Source: Acorus gramineus (lineage: Eukaryota; Streptophyta; Magnoliopsida; Acorales; Acoraceae). Taken from it: 64,000 bases of DNA. Numbering within the stretch: position 1 is the first letter of the stretch; every line of letters starts with the position of its first letter. Under the pieces are notes generated by a model. The model did no database searches and was not told where the DNA came from. It saw nothing but the letters and a program-made list of their open reading frames with translations. The position numbers were made by a program, and so were the translations under genes. The stretch spans positions 13,837,496-13,901,495 of the forward strand of contig CM060857.1 in assembly GCA_030737835.1 (NCBI GenBank). Reading direction: 5' to 3'. Shown here in pieces: positions 12,136 through 22,281 of this stretch.

Positions 12136-12884
12136 ATTGATCGCTTATTCATTTATTTTATTTTTATATTTAGCATAGAGTATGAGTTTTTCCGCAGCTA
12201 GCCATGTAGAATGAGATACGAGTACGACCCCGAACATAATTCAGTTTAATTAATAAATGAGAAAAAATAAAATATTATATATCGTTTTCCTTGTCAAATT
12301 ATATTTATCTAATACTCTGTTATCATCATATTTGTTATAACACGTTGGACACGTCCATGAAGATGGTGGTGTTTCGTTGTACAAGTGCGGACTTTGAAAT
12401 TTGTAAGCCATGAATGGAGAGGGAATTTTTTTTGTTTTTAGTCAATATTTTTTGTAAACAAATTAAAGACTAAAACAAAGTTTTATTAACAAAATTCGGA
12501 GCAAAATATTTTTTTTACCAATTTTTTTTTTCTTAACTTAATATCAAATTTCATGTCATCTTAAATCCCATTTCAAATTTTAATTGCATATTTGCATCTA
12601 AATTCTATTTATGTGGGATTTGAAAATTTTAAAGCATCTGTTTTACTTGATTTATTATCTTTATCTCATTTAAATATATGTTTTCAATTTACATTCAAAC
12701 TTAAAATCCCAAAGCCAAATATGATCACTGTGATAGTTTAATAACAATTTGATCAATGTAAAAATACAGCATCAACTATTTCATATTCATTTGATTTTGT
12801 GGATTATAAGGTTTGAATGGATAAATATGCATAAAAATATTTCATAGAAGGTCACCTAGCTTGTCTAAGGTCAGGGGCGGCTGC
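12136..12884. other. protease-locus flank, homologous to 53.9-54.2 kb
   Basis: No gene was seen. The part at 12320-12720 resembles 53880-54200 (and, inverted, 35.9-37.6 kb). This shows that the pseudogene was duplicated together with its upstream flank. The hAT element inserted just beyond it. Confidence 0.5.
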
Positions 12885-13131
12885 CCTCCCTCTAGAGGTG
12901 TCAAACGGGCGGGCCGGCCCGGCCCGGCACGGGCCGTGCCGTGGGCCGGCCCGTTTGGGTGGCGACGCGGGCTGGGCCTGACCCCCGGCCCGCGTGCCGT
13001 TTCTGGCACGGCCCGCTAGGCCCGCGGCACGGTTTGTGCCGTGGGCCCCACCTCCACCAACGGCTAGTCCAACGGGCCGGCCGGCCCGTTGGCACGGCCC
13101 GTTGGCCCGCTCGAACTCAAAACTCTTCACC

Positions 13132-13139
13132 TATAAATA
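13132..13139 (+). promoter_or_regulatory. TATA box of the hAT transposase gene
   Basis: TATAAATA lies just inside the GC-rich left subterminal region, followed by a CT-rich leader of about 500 nt before the start codon at 13664. Its position and the CT-rich leader support a real promoter, but the exact start site is not known. Confidence 0.55.
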
Positions 13140-13663
13140 CCCCACCCCATCCACCCATTTCTTCATCAATTCAATCACAAATCTCTCTACTCCTCCACTA
13201 CTACACTCTCTTCTTCCTCTAAAATTTTCTAGTTTTGTGTTGGAATTCCAAGTGTTCTAGTGTTCAAGTGCTCTCTTTCTTTTCAAGTGAAAACTTCAAT
13301 CAAATTGAAGTGGTGGTGAAAGCTCTCTCTGTCTCCAATCTCCAAAGGGTGGGAAGGTTCAAGGCTCCAACTCTCCAAGCCTAAGGAGATTAGGGGAAGC
13401 TCTCTCTCTCTCTCTAGTCTCTAATCTCTACTAGTCTCACACTCTTCATCTCTAGTCTCTACTCTCTACACATTTGAAATTTCAAGTTTTACAAAGTGTA
13501 TTTCAAGTTTTAAATTCAAATTAATTCCATATTTCAAAACCAAAGTGTATTTTAAATTTCAAATTTTTAATATTTTAAATTTTAACTATTCAAATAGAAG
13601 AATTTTAAATTCAAATTTTAAATTTTAAATTCAAATTTCAAATTTGTACTTTTTAAATTTCAA

Positions 13664-15769
13664 ATGGCCAACCCAAACATAGAATATTCACACACTGATG
13701 ATGAATTTGACAATATAGATAACCTACTACATGATTTACCCCAAGACCAATCCCAAACCCCCCATGAATCAGTTGGAGGTGATGTTGGTGCATCATCTAG
13801 TCACCCCCCAACTGGAAAACAAAAAAAACCCTCTAAAAGAAGTAGGAAGTCTGAAGTTTGGGAGCACTACACAATACAGAATATTAAATACCAAGGTAGA
13901 ATGGAAGATAGAGCTGTTTGTAAATATTGTAACAAAAATTTTAGTTGTGCAAGCGCGGGTGGTACCGGACATCTCAAGAGACATGCTGAATCATGTCTGA
14001 AAAGGCATCAACAACAACTGAATCCCGGTACGCAGTCTCAGATTGGGAGTTTCGGTCAAACAGGTAGTACTGAAGGTACAATGTCTACATTCTCTTATAA
14101 TCAATCTAGTATGAGAGAAGGTTTATCTGTATATATAGCATCTGATGAACAACCATTTACATTTGCTGAAAGTAAAAGATTTGAACGTTTTCAAAAAAGG
14201 TACGTTAATCCACAATATAGAGCTGTTTCTAGAAATACTATTAGATCAGATATAATTAGAGTTTACAATGAAATGAAAAATCATTTAATTCAATCATTCA
14301 TGAACATTCAAAAAATTTCATGCACATCTGATTTATGGTCCGGTAAGAATGATTTAGCCTATATTTGTGTTACTTCACATTATATTGATTCTCATTGGAT
14401 GTTAAATAAAAGAATGTTAGCTTTTCGTCCACTTACATTTCCACACACCGGCACAGTAATTTATCAAGCAATAATGGATATTTTTAGAGAATATAATATA
14501 ACTGAAAAAATTTTATCCATAACTTTTGATAATGCTAGTAATAATGTTAGTGCTATTTTAAAATTTAAATCTTCTTTGGGTTTACCTTATGATTTTGAAT
14601 TTTATGATTGTAAATGTGTATGTCATATTATTAATTTAATTGTGCAAGATGGATTAACTCATATTGAAGAATCATTAGTAAATATTAGATTAGCATTAAA
14701 ATTTATTACTTGTACACCTTCTAGAGTACAAGCATTTGGTGATTTTTGTGCGACACGCAATATTCCCCCTAGAAAATTTCCTCTTGATATGCATGTTCGT
14801 TGGAATTCTACATATATAATGTTGCAAAGTTGTGAGGGTTATGAAAATTTGATTATTGAATTTAATGAAATGTTTAACAATCGTGTTGAAATTTCTCCTA
14901 TTGATTGGCAAATTTCAAAAGTTTTTGTGCAATTTTTAAGTATTTTTTATGATGCTTCTATTGCTTGTTCAGGTGTTTATTATCCTACATCAAATCTTAT
15001 ACTTAGACAATTATTTAATATTTCTTGTGCATTTAAAGAATATAGAGATTATAGTATACTTGAAGAATCTATTTTCTTGATGGAACAAAAATTTAAAAAA
15101 TATTTTGAAGATATTCCTATGCTTTTTTGTTTAGCTGCTGTAATGGATATTACTATTAAATTAGATACTGTTAAAACTATAATTTCAAGAATAAGTGATA
15201 ATGTTAGATTTCCAATGGTTATAAGTGGTGAAGATGTAGAATTTGCTTTAACTGAAATGTATAAAAAATATGAAAATAAATATGCAAATAGAACTAGAGC
15301 ATCATCCTCCACTTCATCTGTTAGTTTATTAGGCAAAGGTAAGAAAAAAGATTATTTCTTTGATTTTGTTTCACAAAGTTCACACACTTCACATGATTCT
15401 AGTAGTGGTAGTTCTCATCTTAATGAACTGTTTAAATATTTAGAAAATGATTGGAAGTCTCTTTTAACTGAAAAGGAGATGGAAAATTTTGATCTCTTGC
15501 AATGGTGGAAAGCACATGAAGTGACATTTCCTGTGCTTTCTATAATGGCAAGAGATTTACTAACTCCTCCAGTGTCTACAGTGGCTTCAGAATCTTCTTT
15601 TAGTACAAGTGGGAGAATATTATCTGAGAGGAGGACCAGGTTGGCAGCAAGTTCACTGGAAGCTCTTATTTGTCTGAAGGATTGGAGTGATGCTGATGAA
15701 AGAAATCAAGAATTTGTAGATAGTCTTGAGGTGGATTTTACAAAATTCAACATAGATGATGATCAATGA
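13664..15769 (+). CDS. hAT transposase (BED zinc finger plus hAT dimerisation domain)
   Basis: A single 701-residue frame. A BED-type zinc finger lies at about residues 64-115 with Cys86, Cys89, His103 and His107, preceded by a Lys/Arg-rich stretch. The RNase H-like catalytic core follows. TSDLWSG carries the first likely catalytic Asp (223) and ITFDNASNN the second (289). The CxxH motif of hAT transposases appears as CVCHIINLIVQDG (Cys320-His321), and the RWNST block has Trp380. The C-terminal dimerisation domain (about 610-690) reads LLQWWKAHEVTFPVLSIMAR and continues to SERRTRL and LICLKDW. All expected parts are present and in order, at the usual size for the family. A domesticated host protein is unlikely because the gene sits between perfect terminal repeats. 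Confidence 0.95.
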   Translation: MANPNIEYSHTDDEFDNIDNLLHDLPQDQSQTPHESVGGDVGASSSHPPTGKQKKPSKRSRKSEVWEHYTIQNIKYQGRMEDRAVCKYCNKNFSCASAGGTGHLKRHAESCLKRHQQQLNPGTQSQIGSFGQTGSTEGTMSTFSYNQSSMREGLSVYIASDEQPFTFAESKRFERFQKRYVNPQYRAVSRNTIRSDIIRVYNEMKNHLIQSFMNIQKISCTSDLWSGKNDLAYICVTSHYIDSHWMLNKRMLAFRPLTFPHTGTVIYQAIMDIFREYNITEKILSITFDNASNNVSAILKFKSSLGLPYDFEFYDCKCVCHIINLIVQDGLTHIEESLVNIRLALKFITCTPSRVQAFGDFCATRNIPPRKFPLDMHVRWNSTYIMLQSCEGYENLIIEFNEMFNNRVEISPIDWQISKVFVQFLSIFYDASIACSGVYYPTSNLILRQLFNISCAFKEYRDYSILEESIFLMEQKFKKYFEDIPMLFCLAAVMDITIKLDTVKTIISRISDNVRFPMVISGEDVEFALTEMYKKYENKYANRTRASSSTSSVSLLGKGKKKDYFFDFVSQSSHTSHDSSSGSSHLNELFKYLENDWKSLLTEKEMENFDLLQWWKAHEVTFPVLSIMARDLLTPPVSTVASESSFSTSGRILSERRTRLAASSLEALICLKDWSDADERNQEFVDSLEVDFTKFNIDDDQ

Positions 15770-16048
15770 AGATTTCACATATAAATCTTCTCATTGTTGT
15801 ATTTTTTTAATTTTTTGAAAGGTGAGTTGCAAGTGATTGATAGTTTTAATAGGTGCCAACCTAGTTGGGATGTATTAAAAACTATAGTGATGCAATTATT
15901 ACTCACTTTTTAATTTTTTGTATTTGTCAATGTATTTTTTAAGAATTGTATAATTTATTTTTATTCATCAATGTACTATTTGTGTATTTTTTATTCATTT
16001 TATCATTTATTTAATTATTGTTCATGTACTCAAAGAAATTCAATATTC

Positions 16049-16054
16049 AATAAA
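16049..16054 (+). terminator. poly(A) signal of the hAT transposase gene
   Basis: AATAAA within an A/T-rich stretch about 280 bp after the stop codon and before the GC-rich right subterminal region. It is the best candidate for transcript 3' end formation. Confidence 0.4.
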
Positions 16055-16441
16055 ATAAATATTTGTATTCTTAATTCTTTTTAGTTTTCAATTTTTATGA
16101 ATGACTTATGTATATTTTTTTAATTTAAAGGAACTAGTAAATTAAACATGGAATTAAATATTAAACTTCAAAAATTTTAAAAAAATGGACATTTTAATGG
16201 GCCGGCCCGTTGGCCCGTCAATGGGCCCGGCCCGTTTGGCCCGCCGGGCTAGCACGGCACGGCACGGTGGCCCGCCGGGCTGGCACGGAGGGCCGTGCTG
16301 GGCCGCCCTCCTGCGGACCGTGCCGTGCCGGCACGGCACGCTTACATGAAACGGGCCGGGCCGGGCCGTTAGCCCGTTAGCCCGGTTGTTTAGTGGGCCG
16401 GGCCGGCACGGCACGGCCCGTTTGACACCTCTACCTCCCTC

Positions 16442-17226
16442 TGTTCAAATTTGGTTTAAAAATTATGGTGTTACTTTAATTTGGTGAGATCTGATTCAAG
16501 GACAGACAAGACAATGTTTCCAGTCAAATGTGATCACACTACAACACTTTGTTCTAAATTCTGTTACCTGAGCATCTTTTGGAGTTTAGACATTGTTAAC
16601 ATGCCATTATATTTGTTTATACATATTCGATTCTCTCATGAGAAATGTGAAGAGCATGGGTTTTCCTCCGGTTCCTCTCTGTGTGTCAATATGCATTCTG
16701 AATTTCCAACTGGATTTCTCTTCTGCATTTCCTATCATGAATCTTCTTTGTCAATGATATTACACAATGTGCATTTAGCAAAATAAAAAGAACAACTGTT
16801 ACTTTGTTAGGTCTATCTTAATTTTCAATAAAGATTATCATATTAGTGATACATTTATTTTTTAACATCCCATAATTTTTATTTTTTATTTTCTAATGAG
16901 AATGACAGAATAAAATGCAATGAAACAAAAGTAATTGAAATAAACCGCAACAAAATCAGAGAACTTAAAATGTATAGACGTGGCCGATGTAATAGAATAT
17001 CAATTGAAATATAAACCATAACCAATATTGCAGTCTACAGCTTCCAAACCTTTTCCAACAATTGTTGCAAATTTTTTTTTTTATTATTAAATATTGTCAA
17101 AACAGAACAGAACAGCGCCTAATCAATCAATCCACTGATAGTTCTTCCCAAAAAAAAAAAAAAAACAAAACAAAACAAAACCATAAAGCACATCTCAACA
17201 AATTGAAAGAGTAGAGAGTCAAGATA
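16442..17226. other. flank of the hAT element, no gene recognised
   Basis: A frame of 101 codons (16481-16786, +) exists but has no signal peptide, domain or paralogue in the window. The base composition is less AT-rich than its surroundings, so it could be an old exon or UTR remnant. Poly-A runs lie near 17150. Confidence 0.35.
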
Positions 17227-17505
17227 TTAATTAGCTTGAGCTATGGAAACCGGCCGGGTAACGCAGAGGCCTTCTCCATCGAAGGAAAGTGAATTCCAAG
17301 CGGGAGAGTCTGCAGGAATATATTCATCTTTCATAAAGTGCTTCCTAAGCCTTTGCTCAAGAAAAATAAGCTTGTCCTTGGTGCTATCAAATGATTTCTT
17401 GGCCGCAGAATAACAATACTGTGGTCTTTCTGGATAAATTTGGACTGATTCGACAAAAGTGAAGAAGAGCAAAAAGAAGAGCAACAATACTTTGATCATC
17501 GCCAT
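17227..17505 (-). CDS. small secreted protein, W-x-SL family, copy J
   Basis: I do not recognise the family, but this is one of five copies in the window. The start chosen is 17505 (MAMIKVLL), which aligns with MAMIKPLL of the 21.1-kb copy; an upstream Met at 17514 is also possible. A hydrophobic signal peptide of about 18 residues is followed by a short mature part of about 75 residues. The family core is KLIFLEQRLRKHFMKDEYIP, then ADSPAWNSLSF and a closing LCV. Two cysteines remain in the mature part (QYC and GLC). Compared with its paralogues it lacks the Asn/Thr-rich segment and has Glu-Tyr where most have Asp-Tyr. A TATA-like TATAAATA lies on the minus strand near 17566-17573. The upstream region is a tandem array annotated separately. 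Confidence 0.7.
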   Translation of the reverse strand: MAMIKVLLLFFLLFFTFVESVQIYPERPQYCYSAAKKSFDSTKDKLIFLEQRLRKHFMKDEYIPADSPAWNSLSFDGEGLCVTRPVSIAQAN

Positions 17506-17536
17506 GAATTTCATTATGTTTTTCCGGTTGATGGAG

Positions 17537-18690
17537 ATGGGGGGAGGGATTTATTAATTATCATCTATTTATAGACTCTCGCTGAATTTGTTATCTTCAT
17601 TATCATATTTTAACAACTAAATAACTAATTTTATGTAATCACGGATTCTATTTATTTCTCCGGATTTCATGGAATTTAAAATTGTAAATTATATATGGGG
17701 GAGGGATTTATTAATTATCTCGCTAAATTTGTTATCTTTATTATCATATTTTAACCACTGATTTTATTTAAATAACTGATTTTATATAATCACTGATTCT
17801 ATTTATATATCCGGATTTTATGGAATTTTGAATTGTAAATTATATATGGGGGAGGGATTTATTCATTATTATCTATTTATAGACTCTCGCTGAATTTGTT
17901 ATCATCGTTATCATATCTTAACTATTAATTTAAAGACATTTGAGTCCCTGTAAACGTCCACAAATCCATATAGGTCCTTACAAACTTGGAGTCGGACATA
18001 TAAGTCTTTTAAACTGTTATGGTGTGTCTTTAATCTATAGGTTAACTTTTTATCCAATTTAATGATATATTCTCATAATATTCCATATATGTGAAATTAA
18101 ACACTCATATAAATAACTGAAAAAATAGAAAAAAAACATATATATCATTTTAAATGACCATCTTGCCCTTGATCAAACTCATTTTCATTTTTTTTTCTTT
18201 TGCGGATTTTGACTTTATTGTTGCGTATTACTCCATTATTATTATTTTTTGCTTCTATTTCAAACAATTATAATTATGAAGATGATTTTGTTTATGTATT
18301 ATATTTATTATACTATAAATATTACTTAGATTTTTTATTTTATATTTTAATGAGGTGATTACACAAGTTAAAAGGCTCATATTAATCACCATGTTGTATA
18401 TTGTGGATGGTATAATAGTAAAATCACGCTTATGGTGGATTTTAACCATGATAAATTAAAAAATGATTTAACAGTAGGAGTATATTGAACATTTTATGTG
18501 TTTCTAGGGATGTAATTGTCCTGTCCCAAGTTTACAAGGATTTATATGGATTTATAGATGTTTATAGGGGCTCAAACGTCTTTAACCCTTTATTTAAATA
18601 ACTATTTTATGTAATTACTGAATCTATTTATTTATCCTGATTTTATGGAATTTTAAATTGTAAATTATATATTGGATCTTATTTTCTTTT
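17537..18690 (-). repeat. threefold tandem repeat of the copy J upstream region
   Basis: A unit of about 150-160 bp starting GGGGGAGGGATTTATTAATT and ending in AATTGTAAATTATATATGGG occurs at 17537-17697, 17698-17848 and from 17849 on. The third unit is split by a MITE (about 17933-18588) and resumes to about 18680. The unit contains the TATA region of the adjacent small-protein gene, so the proximal promoter has been triplicated. Confidence 0.75.
17933..18588. mobile_element. MITE of the GGGTTAAAGACATTT family
   Basis: The left end reads AAAGACATTTGAGTCCCTGT. The right end reads TTTATAGGGGCTCAAACGTC followed by TTTAACCC. These are inverted counterparts, and the inner blocks (TCCATATAGGTCCTTACAAA / TTACAAGGATTTATATGGA) are inverted as well. 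It splits the third tandem promoter unit. There is no coding capacity. Confidence 0.65.
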
Positions 18691-18774
18691 TATGGGTTTT
18701 ATATTTTGATGAATAAATCTGCTTTGGGGATATAAATTTTGGATGCAAATTGAAAAGATGAACTTAAGTGAGAT

Positions 18775-19335
18775 AAATTAAAAATACGGACTTAAATGAT
18801 ATATAAATCAAGGATATTTCAAAATTTTAAATTAATCTCACACAAATAAATTTAGTTGCAATTCAAAATTTGAAATCCATGAAAATATGAAATTTGATAT
18901 TTATTTACACGTACTAAAACATCTGGTACAACATTGCATATCATATATGAATAAAAATAATGAAATGATATAAATATATATATTGAAATGTGGAGTTAAT
19001 TAAGATGTATCCCAACTAAACCATTAAGTTCATTTGAAATTTTTAACGTTAAAAAATATATTGTGTCATCTCATTATTAAGAATAATATTCATTTATCCA
19101 AAAAATTTAAAATATGAATTAAAAACATCTAGACAAAAAATTTATTTTTTAATTAATGCACTCTTGAAATTTCATAAAAATTTTTTTGTAGTGAATATCT
19201 AATATCATCCTTTAAAATATACTGATATTAAAAATTTGAAAAGCCTGTGGACATGGGCCTAGACCGGGTTTGAGCCTGTTTTTCACAGGCTGGACAGGCC
19301 TAGCCCGATCCGTTGCTGTTACCTAATCAGGTTCT
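18775..19335. repeat. dispersed segmental repeat, copy 2 (partner at 7380-7955)
   Basis: Direct-orientation partner of 7380-7955. The GC-richer ending (ACATGGGCCTAGACCGGG) and the following ACCTAATCAGG are conserved. Here it abuts a relic of the protease promoter. Confidence 0.6.
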
Positions 19336-19364
19336 CTTGGGCTAATAATGATTAGGTTCTCTTG

Positions 19365-19465
19365 AGCTAATAATAATACATGTTATATGCCATGACCTGC
19401 TGTTGATGGTGCATGGTGTCACACACATTACTAGTGTGACGTAAGAACAATACGTGTGCATCAAG
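19365..19465 (-). promoter_or_regulatory. relic of an aspartic protease promoter
   Basis: CTGTTGATGGTGCATGG followed by the dyad GTCACACACATTACTAGTGT (19418-19437, continuing GAC to 19440) and GTAAGAACAATA matches the region 140-230 bp upstream of the 52.26-kb protease start. No protease coding sequence is attached. It marks a lost minus-strand copy. Confidence 0.6.
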
Positions 19466-19540
19466 ACATTAGATAGAGCTGTGGCTTGTGCTACATTAGA
19501 TAGAGCTGTGGCTTGTGCTACATTAGATAGAGCTGTGGGT
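19466..19540. repeat. 27-bp tandem repeat, 2.7 copies
   Basis: The unit, beginning ACATTAGATAGAGCTGTGGC, repeats at 19466, 19493 and 19520. It makes a repetitive open frame on the minus strand that I do not regard as coding. Confidence 0.8.
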
Positions 19541-19850
19541 CTACTCATTGGGTATCCTCCATCAATAAAATTAGCTGAATGTACGCGCAACCGTGAGTAA
19601 TCTATATTCAGTTTGACTTAAATTATATAAGCTATTTTATATTATAATTAAAAGATAAATAAAAGTTCATATTATTATAAATAATTTTTTTAAAACAAAA
19701 ATAATATTTGATAACTGAAGTTTTATTATATATATTTTATATTTTTGAAAAAAAATGTATTATTGTATTTCAGCATATACTTATTTTTCATGTAACAGTT
19801 CCTTTTACAGTTTGAAATACACCATCATATACTTCTTTAGTCATTTAATA

Positions 19851-19853
<3 letters not shown>

Positions 19854-19930
<77 letters not shown>
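19854..19930. repeat. (TA)n microsatellite
   Basis: About 77 bp of uninterrupted TA dinucleotides, the longest simple repeat in the window. Its length is likely to vary between individuals. Confidence 0.95.
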
Positions 19931-19931
<1 letters not shown>

Positions 19932-20065
19932 CCCAAATATTTTTAATATCACTTTTTTATATTATATATAATAAATGAAATGAATTTTTGGATGGATGAT
20001 TCATATTAATATCATACTAATATCATAATTGTTACATCTTAAACATTTGAATCCATGTATATCTA

Positions 20066-20750
20066 GGGGTGGAGCCAGGAATTAGAGCAATGGGGGTTCG
20101 CAAATAAGGGACTTCAACTAAATTTTTTATTTAAAATATAAATATATAGTGTGATAATTTAAGAAAAAATATGTCAAAAGTCAAGAAATTCATAAAATCA
20201 ATGCACATAAGTTTATTTAATACCAACAAAAATAAATTAAAAAAATATATAACTTCTACTTTAATTGTGCCCGACGATTTTTCACAGTATAGAATTTATT
20301 CACAATCGTATCATTATCAAACTTTTCAGCTATTTCTCTTTCAAAATATAAAATCAAGCAATTTGCAAGATATTCATCTTCCATCTTGTTTATGATTTGA
20401 CCTAAATTTCAATTGTAGAACATAAATTTTAAAAAAATTATATGGAACACAAGTTAATTCGAATCTTAAAAAATTTAATACAACAAATAACAACAAAGAG
20501 ATCCAAATTCCAAATTAACGAATTAATCATATGATAATAAATAAAAATTAAACAAATAAAAAAAATAAAGATTCACTAAAGAATTAAGAATCAATTATAT
20601 AATACATACACTATGTAAATACAATATATAAATAAACAAAAACAAACAAAATAAACAAAAATAAATACAATATGTGAGAAGAGACTAACATGCGTTTTTG
20701 GAGAGGATGCGCTAATTTGATATTGCGCTGCCGGGGGGGGGGGGGGGGGG
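20066..20750. mobile_element. possible truncated DNA element ending in a G18 run
   Basis: The block begins GGGGTGGAGCCAGGAATT, a start often seen at plant hAT-type non-autonomous elements. It ends in GCGCTGCC and a run of 18 G (20733-20750). No matching inverted end or target duplication was found, so the boundaries are tentative. Right after the G run begins the duplicated block of the small-protein gene. Confidence 0.35.
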
Positions 20751-20752
20751 AC

Positions 20753-21270
20753 TAACATATTTTCAATTAAATATTTATATTCCCAAAACAGATATTCATC
20801 AAAATTAATAAAATCAATATATAATTTAAAATTCCATCAAATCCGGATATAGATCTCGAGAGATGAGTGGTTAATAAAAAAGTATATGGGATAAATGCTT
20901 CTCTCTCACAATCGAAAAGCCAAATCTTTGTTACAAAGTAGTTACATCAAATCTAGTTTGTTATAAGATAATGAAATCTTGTGGATGAGATGTCAATTCT
21001 AGTTCATTAATAATGAAATTAAACCTATAAATAACTAAATAAATAAATTTATAATTCAATTGAATTCCTCCCACATCTCCATAAACCAAACTATCATCTA
21101 TGGCGATGATCAAACCGTTACTCTTCTTCTTGCTCTTTCTCACTTTTGCAATCACCACCACCGAATCATTCCCTTCCAACTACTACAACAAAAAATACGC
21201 CAGCACCACCTTACCCAGGTGGTTAACCCACCCCAGGCAATTCATACCCGGACGTTATATAAAGATCGGA
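20753..21270. repeat. duplicated block around copy I (inverted partner at about 59850-60382)
   Basis: The promoter and 5' half of the 21.1-kb small-protein gene recur inverted at about 59850-60382 with only a few differences. The block starts at AACATATTTTCAATTAAAT, directly after the G run, and includes the TATA box TATAAATA (21026-21033). Confidence 0.8.
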
Positions 21271-21468
21271 AGGTGTACGTCTTTTGACAACTGGGAGACA
21301 CCATTTATTAGCACCCAAGAGAAGCTTATTTTTCTTGAGGACAGGCTTAGAAAGAACACGAAGGATTATATTCGTCACGACTCTCCCGCTTGGAATTCGC
21401 TTTCCTTCAATGAAGAACGAAGACAACTGTGCGTTGAGGCGATTATTGATAGATATGAATCATTTTAG
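21100..21468 (+). CDS. small secreted protein, W-x-SL family, copy I
   Basis: 122 residues in one exon. A signal peptide (MAMIKPLLFFLLFLTFAITT) is followed by a linker ending TLPRWLTHPRQFIPGRYIKI, which is conserved among copies. Then comes GRCTSF, and the conserved core TQEKLIFLEDRLRKNTKDY with IRHDSPAWNSLSF. It closes with QLCVEAI and a short variable tail. Two cysteines (in GRC and LCV) are conserved and may pair. A TATAAATA box lies about 70 bp upstream of the start. No known domain was recognised. The form (signal peptide, variable middle, conserved C-terminal box) fits a secreted peptide precursor or a small apoplastic protein. Four related copies in the window and retention of frame support a real gene. 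Confidence 0.75.
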   Translation: MAMIKPLLFFLLFLTFAITTTESFPSNYYNKKYASTTLPRWLTHPRQFIPGRYIKIGRCTSFDNWETPFISTQEKLIFLEDRLRKNTKDYIRHDSPAWNSLSFNEERRQLCVEAIIDRYESF

Positions 21469-22084
21469 TCTCTCTTTTTTTTTTTTAAGGGTACAGTTTA
21501 ATTTTCAATATTTTTTATGCATGACAGATTTGAAAAGAAATCATTACATTTTAAATCTGTCACCAAAATAAAGTTTAATGAGATTTTGTGAAAAATCTTA
21601 TTATTTAAAATCATATTAATAAACTTTTATTAGTGAATTAAGAATTTAGGATTTTATATGTATTTAATGTTTATGACTTACATAATGAGTGTCAATTTTT
21701 TTTTTTGATCAATTAATACAATTATCTTTTTTTTGAGTTTTCTTCCTTGTGGATTCAATGAGTTTATGAGATCTCAACACTGGTTGAATATTTTTATATT
21801 AGAGTAATAATATTTTAGTATTAAGTGATGTTCTGTTCTGTTTTGAACTAAATAAGAAACACCCATTAAAAGATTGTAATTTTTTTTTTTAAATTTGGGT
21901 TATTGCATATTCCTGTCACTTTTTCTTCTTCTTCTGATACTGTGTTTTAAAGTGTGAAAGAGGGGTGGTGGTGACACCGTGACAGTGTATCTGTAAAGTT
22001 TTCAGAGTTATAGCAATGCAAAATTTGATTAACAATAAAAAAAGAAAAAAGGATACCAACAAGCCGATTGATTAACAACATAAT
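21469..22084. other. 3' flank of copy I, nothing recognised
   Basis: AT-rich with T runs. It may hold the 3' UTR of the small-protein gene (AATAAA-like motifs near 21567 and 21852). No other gene was seen. Confidence 0.35.
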
Positions 22085-22175
22085 TCTGCAAACAGAAATC
22101 ACTCAAAAAAAAAAAAAAAAAAAACCCATTAAAAGGGCAACAGTACGCAAGAGAGATATAAATCAATTTTATTTT
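22085..22175 (-). pseudogene. relic of a protease gene 3' end
   Basis: CAAACAGAAATCACT, then an A run, CAACAGTACGCAAG and GAGAGATATAAATCA correspond to the 3' UTR and last codons (MIYISPANCALL region, minus strand) of the protease genes at 10.6 and 50.7 kb. Nothing else of the gene remains. It is the end of a lost copy. Confidence 0.5.
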
Positions 22176-22281
22176 ATGTTTTATCTAGATTTTAAGGAAT
22201 TTTGAATTGTCAATTATATCTATTACTTATTTTACCCTTTTATAAATGATAAATTACTCATCTATCTATATTACTGGACTT

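Larger units (their letters stand above)
12885..16441 (+). mobile_element. autonomous-looking hAT transposon with target duplications
   Basis: The element itself is 12893-16433 (3541 bp). Both ends begin TAGAGGTGTCAAACGGGC, an 18-bp perfect terminal inverted repeat. The 8-bp target duplication CCTCCCTC is perfect (12885-12892 and 16434-16441). The subterminal 200-240 bp are very GC-rich with dense GGCCCG/CGGGCC and GGCACGG motifs, unlike the AT-rich host DNA. Such subterminal repeats are where hAT transposases bind. One long frame encodes the transposase. The perfect target duplication, matching ends and open frame suggest recent insertion. Confidence 0.93.

Noticed and set aside
12852-13260. 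Arg/Pro/Gly-rich open frames at the left end of the hAT element (also 16154-16414)
   Set aside because: They lie in the GC-rich subterminal repeats and read through GGCCCG arrays in every frame, so they are repeat artefacts.
16481-16786. 101-codon frame after the hAT element as a gene
   Set aside because: No homologue in the window, no recognisable domain or signal. The length is within chance for this composition.
7380-19335. Direct repeats 11.4 kb apart considered as the two LTRs of one retroelement
   Set aside because: No primer-binding or polyprotein-like content lies between them in one orientation. The interval contains a protease pseudogene, an hAT element and a small-protein gene instead.
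19342-19590. Minus-strand frame with repeated TALSNVAQA units
   Set aside because: It results from a 27-bp tandem repeat whose length is a multiple of three. There is no signal peptide, no paralogue, and it overlaps a promoter relic.
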